Source of the DNA: Gammaproteobacteria bacterium
GTDB lineage: Bacteria; Pseudomonadota; Gammaproteobacteria; Burkholderiales; Burkholderiaceae_E
DNA length: 7,769 nucleotides
NCBI GenBank assembly: GCA_030425615.1
Contig: JAUIAI010000093.1
Coordinates: 1-7,769 of the forward strand
Direction: 5' to 3'
The number at the start of each line of letters is the position of its first letter. Within the stretch, counting starts at the first letter, position 1. The notes under the pieces were generated by a model. It did not search any database. It saw nothing but the letters and a program-made list of their open reading frames with translations, and was not told the DNA's origin. Shown one piece after another: positions 5,518-7,769 of the stretch. The position numbers and the translations under genes are program-made.

Positions 5518-6830
5518 GTACGGCGGATTCCGCGCGCTCGCTGCGGGCGCGTCTGATGTGGCCGATGGCGCTGGCGCTGCTCGTAGCCGGCGCGGTGCAG
5601 GCCGCGCTCGCCTACCGGACGGCGCTCGTCCAGGCCGACGAGCTCTTCGACGATCAGATGCGCCAGCTCGCGATGGTGCTGCGCCTGAGCGCGGACGGCG
5701 CCGGGCTGCCGCCGCTGGAGACGCTCGACTTCGACGTCCAGGTGCTGGGTGAGGACGGCCGGGTACTGTACCGGTCGCGAACCCGCCGTCTCGTGCCGGG
5801 CGCTCCCGTTCCCGGGTATTCGGTGGTGCAGGAGAGCGACACGCGCTACCGGGTCTACGCGCTGCGCAACCGTGGCCAGTGGGTGCAGGTCTCGCAGAAT
5901 CTCGAGGCGCGCGACCAGCGGGCCCGTGCGATGGCGATCCGGGCGGCGCTGCCGATGCTGGTGCTGGCGCCGCTGCTGGCCGGTCTGGTCCTCTGGTCGG
6001 TCCGACGCTCGCTGCGCCCGCTCGACCGGGTGCGCCGCCAGCTCGATGCACGACGCTTCGGAGATCTCGCACCAGTGTCGACCCGCGACGTGCCGGCCGA
6101 GGTGCTGCCTCTGGTGGAGACGATGAACGGCCTGTTCGCGCGAGTGCAGCGGGCCTCGGAGGCGCAGGCCGATTTCGTGGCCAATGCGGCGCACGAGTTG
6201 CGCACACCGCTGGCGGCCCTGCGTCTGCAGGTCGACAACCTGCGTCGGGCCGGCGACGACGAGGACCGGCGCACCGCCCTGGCGGCCCTCGCGGGCGGCG
6301 TCGGTCGTGCGGCCCGGCTCGTCGATCAGATGCTCGACCTCGCCCGGCAGGAGGCGCCGGCCGAACAGGTGGATCTGCCGGCGCTCACGCGCGAGGTGAT
6401 CGCGGAGCAGGCGCCGCTCGCGGCCGGGCGTGGCGTGGACCTCGGCATTCACGAGACCGCGCCGGCTGTCCTGCACGGCGACGCAGACGCGATGCGCATC
6501 CTGATGCGCAACCTGCTGGCCAACGCGGTCCGACATGCGCCGGTCGACAGCCGGGTCGACGTCAGCCTGCTGCTCCGGCCGGATGGCGTCGAGTGGGTGG
6601 TCGAAGATGCGGGACCGGGCATCGAGCCCGGTGCCCGGGAGCGGTTGCGCGAACGCTTCCAGAGGGGCGGCGAGGGGGGCGGAAGCGGCCTCGGCCTGGC
6701 GATCGTCGACGCCATCGCCAGGCGTCACGGCGGTGGATTGCTGCTGGCCGCCTCACCCCGGCTCGGCGGGTTGCGTGCCAGTGTGCGGCTGCCGCTGCCT
6801 TCGGCCCGTACTCCTGGAGAAGCGCGTTGA
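5514..6830 (+). CDS. Sensor histidine kinase, QseC/TctE-like
   Basis: This 438-residue inner-membrane kinase is the partner of the upstream regulator. TM1 is at about 15-34 and TM2 at about 143-164. Between them a periplasmic sensor domain of about 110 residues (start A-D-E-L-F-D-D-Q-M-R-Q-L-A) looks like the 2CSK_N domain of QseC/TctE kinases. A short HAMP-like segment follows (about 165-215). The dimerisation and phospho-acceptor H-box is F-V-A-N-A-A-H-E-L-R-T-P-L with H227. The ATPase domain has an N-box (N333, N337 in R-N-L-L-A-N-A-V-R-H-A), G1 D-A-G-P-G-I (365-370) and G2 G-G-S-G-L-G-L-A-I (389-397), so all catalytic motifs are intact. The H-E-x-x-T-P form implies phosphatase activity as well, as in relatives. 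The GTG start at 5514 overlaps the regulator stop by 4 bp. The sensed signal cannot be read; the protease downstream suggests envelope stress. Confidence 0.93.
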   Translation: MSTADSARSLRARLMWPMALALLVAGAVQAALAYRTALVQADELFDDQMRQLAMVLRLSADGAGLPPLETLDFDVQVLGEDGRVLYRSRTRRLVPGAPVPGYSVVQESDTRYRVYALRNRGQWVQVSQNLEARDQRARAMAIRAALPMLVLAPLLAGLVLWSVRRSLRPLDRVRRQLDARRFGDLAPVSTRDVPAEVLPLVETMNGLFARVQRASEAQADFVANAAHELRTPLAALRLQVDNLRRAGDDEDRRTALAALAGGVGRAARLVDQMLDLARQEAPAEQVDLPALTREVIAEQAPLAAGRGVDLGIHETAPAVLHGDADAMRILMRNLLANAVRHAPVDSRVDVSLLLRPDGVEWVVEDAGPGIEPGARERLRERFQRGGEGGGSGLGLAIVDAIARRHGGGLLLAASPRLGGLRASVRLPLPSARTPGEAR

Positions 6831-6865
6831 GCAGGCATCCGACGGTTGCTCGGTGTCCTCACAGG

Positions 6866-6884
6866 GGTTTAAGACTGGCTTAAG
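6866..6884 (+). promoter_or_regulatory. PhoP/PmrA-class direct repeat upstream of the protease gene
   Basis: The direct repeat TTTAAG-ACTGG-CTTAAG (6868-6884) has half-sites 11 bp apart and fits the PmrA/QseB-type YTTAAK-N5-YTTAAK pattern. Shifted by two bases it reads GGTTTA-AGACT-GGCTTA (6866-6882), one mismatch from the PhoP box. Counting from 6882, 12 bp separate it from a possible -10 element GATCCT (6895-6900), the spacing known for PhoP-activated promoters. The likely binder is the QseB-type regulator encoded two genes upstream. Confidence 0.6.
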
Positions 6885-6888
6885 CGCT

Positions 6889-6904
6889 CGGCACGATCCT
6901 TGCC
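6889..6904 (+). promoter_or_regulatory. Possible sigma-54 (-24/-12) promoter for the protease gene
   Basis: CGGCACGATCCTTGCC matches the sigma-54 consensus TGGCACG-N4-TTGCW except at the first and last bases. The invariant GG (6890-6891) and GC (6902-6903) are exactly 10 bases apart. A start about 11 bases after the GC would leave a leader of about 26 nt with the GGAGG ribosome site at 6930. OmpR-type regulators are not sigma-54 activators and no enhancer-binding protein gene is in the window, so this competes with the direct-repeat promoter. Confidence 0.4.
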
Positions 6905-6939
6905 CCGTGTTCGGTTTCTTTTTGTCCACGGAGGCAATG

Positions 6940-7769
6940 ATGAGCAAGTTCAGATTCAAGACGACGCCGATGCTGGCGGCCCTGGCCACTGCCGGCGTGC
7001 TTGGCGTGGCGGTGGCCACGCCCGGGCCGTCCGCCAACGTCGTACCGGCGACGCCGCCCGCAGTGTCCAGCGTTGCGCAGAACGCCCCTGATTTCGCGAC
7101 GATGGCCGAGCAGGTGGGACCGGCGGTCGTGCACGTCAGAGTCACGGCCGAGGCTGACCCGGCCGACGAGGCCGGCAGGGATCGTTCGCAGCTGCCGCCG
7201 GATCTCGAAGACTTCCTGCGCCGCTTCGCGCCGCCAGGCGCGATTCCCGGCCCGGAGCAGCCGCGTCGCGGACCCATGGCCGGAAACGGCTCGGGCTTCA
7301 TCGTCAGCCCGGACGGGCTGATCCTCACCAACGCGCACGTGGTCGACAACGCCGACGAAGTGACCGTGCGGCTGTCCGACCGGCGCGAGTACGTGGCCGA
7401 GGTGCTGGGCCTGGACGAGCGCACCGACGTGGCCGTGCTGCGCATCGACGTGAAGGATCTGCCGCATGTGCGCCTCGGTGATCCCCAGTCATTGCGACCG
7501 GGCGAGTGGGTGATGGCGATCGGCTCACCGTTCGGCTTCGAGCACACGGTCACCGTGGGCGTGGTCAGTGCCACGGACCGTGCGATGCCGGGTGGCCAGA
7601 TCGTGCCGTTCATCCAGAGCGACGTCGCCGTGAACCCGGGCAATTCCGGCGGGCCGCTGTTCAACGCGCGCGGCGAGGTGATCGGCATCAACTCGCAGAT
7701 CTTCAGTCGTACCGGCGGATACCAGGGTCTTTCGTTCGCGATTCCCATCGATCTGGCTCAGCGGGTGCA
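6940..7769 (+). CDS. degP: DegP/DegQ/MucD-type periplasmic serine protease (partial)
   Basis: The gene runs off the right edge after 276 full codons. The N-terminus is a Sec-type export signal (S-K-F-R-F-K, then a hydrophobic stretch to about residue 27), followed by a Pro/Ala/Val-rich linker. The trypsin-like domain shows the full triad: H133 in L-T-N-A-H-V-V, D163 in E-R-T-D-V-A-V-L and S236 in P-G-N-S-G-G-P-L. Other family signatures are A-I-G-S-P-F-G (193-199) and a loop of about 45 residues before G-S-G-F-I-V (117-122), like the LA loop of DegP-type proteases. The PDZ domains would lie beyond the window. It would degrade or refold misfolded envelope proteins. Two ATGs occur in tandem; the one at 6940 is five bases from GGAGG (6930-6934), while that at 6937 is only two away. 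It follows the two-component pair by 109 bp with its own promoter elements. DegP, DegQ or MucD cannot be distinguished from this part. Confidence 0.93.
   Translation, partial: MSKFRFKTTPMLAALATAGVLGVAVATPGPSANVVPATPPAVSSVAQNAPDFATMAEQVGPAVVHVRVTAEADPADEAGRDRSQLPPDLEDFLRRFAPPGAIPGPEQPRRGPMAGNGSGFIVSPDGLILTNAHVVDNADEVTVRLSDRREYVAEVLGLDERTDVAVLRIDVKDLPHVRLGDPQSLRPGEWVMAIGSPFGFEHTVTVGVVSATDRAMPGGQIVPFIQSDVAVNPGNSGGPLFNARGEVIGINSQIFSRTGGYQGLSFAIPIDLAQRV

Noticed and set aside
5442..6728. Minus-strand open frame of 428 codons opposite the kinase
   Set aside because: It is rich in His, Gln and Arg, as expected for the complement of a GC-rich gene; the kinase on the plus strand has every catalytic motif.
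6753..7748. Minus-strand open frame of 331 codons opposite the protease
   Set aside because: It is antisense to a DegP-type gene with an intact catalytic triad and shows no recognisable domain.
1..7769. CRISPR array, tRNA, rRNA, transposase, toxin-antitoxin or phage-defence genes
   Set aside because: None seen: no regularly spaced direct repeats, no tRNA-like T-loop with paired arms, and no matching protein motifs.

Overview
This is a GC-rich window (by eye about two-thirds G+C) from a proteobacterium, most likely a high-GC gamma- or betaproteobacterium. The clues are a DUF2889 protein, a small COG3671/DUF4870-like membrane protein, a QseB/QseC-type two-component pair and a DegP/DegQ-type periplasmic protease, all with ordinary Shine-Dalgarno sites. 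There are no rRNA, tRNA, CRISPR, integrase or insertion-sequence features.

Layout. The left edge holds the end of a plus-strand reading frame resembling a C39-like peptidase but lacking the family's His-containing C-terminal part. It runs tail-to-tail into a minus-strand pair: a small three-helix membrane protein (926-1288) and an overlapping Tat-type lipoprotein (187-954). A 477-bp gene-free stretch follows. Next come a convergent pair whose ends overlap by 22 bp: a 125-residue orphan protein (1766-2143, plus) and a DUF2889 protein (2122-2718, minus). Each has a strong hairpin with a shared GGCGGCCC/GGGCCGCC core about 30 nt ahead of its start codon. Upstream of DUF2889 on the same strand is a 103-residue secreted protein (2866-3177) whose mature part is built around three GELYG motifs. 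This is the best candidate here for an undescribed family.

A single-domain cupin (3465-3839, plus) and an NAD(P)-binding DUF1932 dehydrogenase-like protein (3867-4799, minus) converge on a small hairpin. The dehydrogenase is divergent from a two-component operon: a QseB/PmrA-type response regulator with a TTG start (4858-5517) and a sensor kinase overlapping it by 4 bp (5514-6830). After a 109-bp gap comes a DegP-type serine protease that runs off the right edge.

How the genes may work together. The regulator, kinase and protease look like one envelope-stress module. The gap before the protease carries a direct repeat of the PhoP/PmrA class exactly 12 bp before a possible -10 element. It also carries a good match to a sigma-54 -24/-12 promoter, so two activation models compete. 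The rest of the window is ordinary chromosome with several uncharacterised envelope or secreted proteins; no defence or mobile system is visible.
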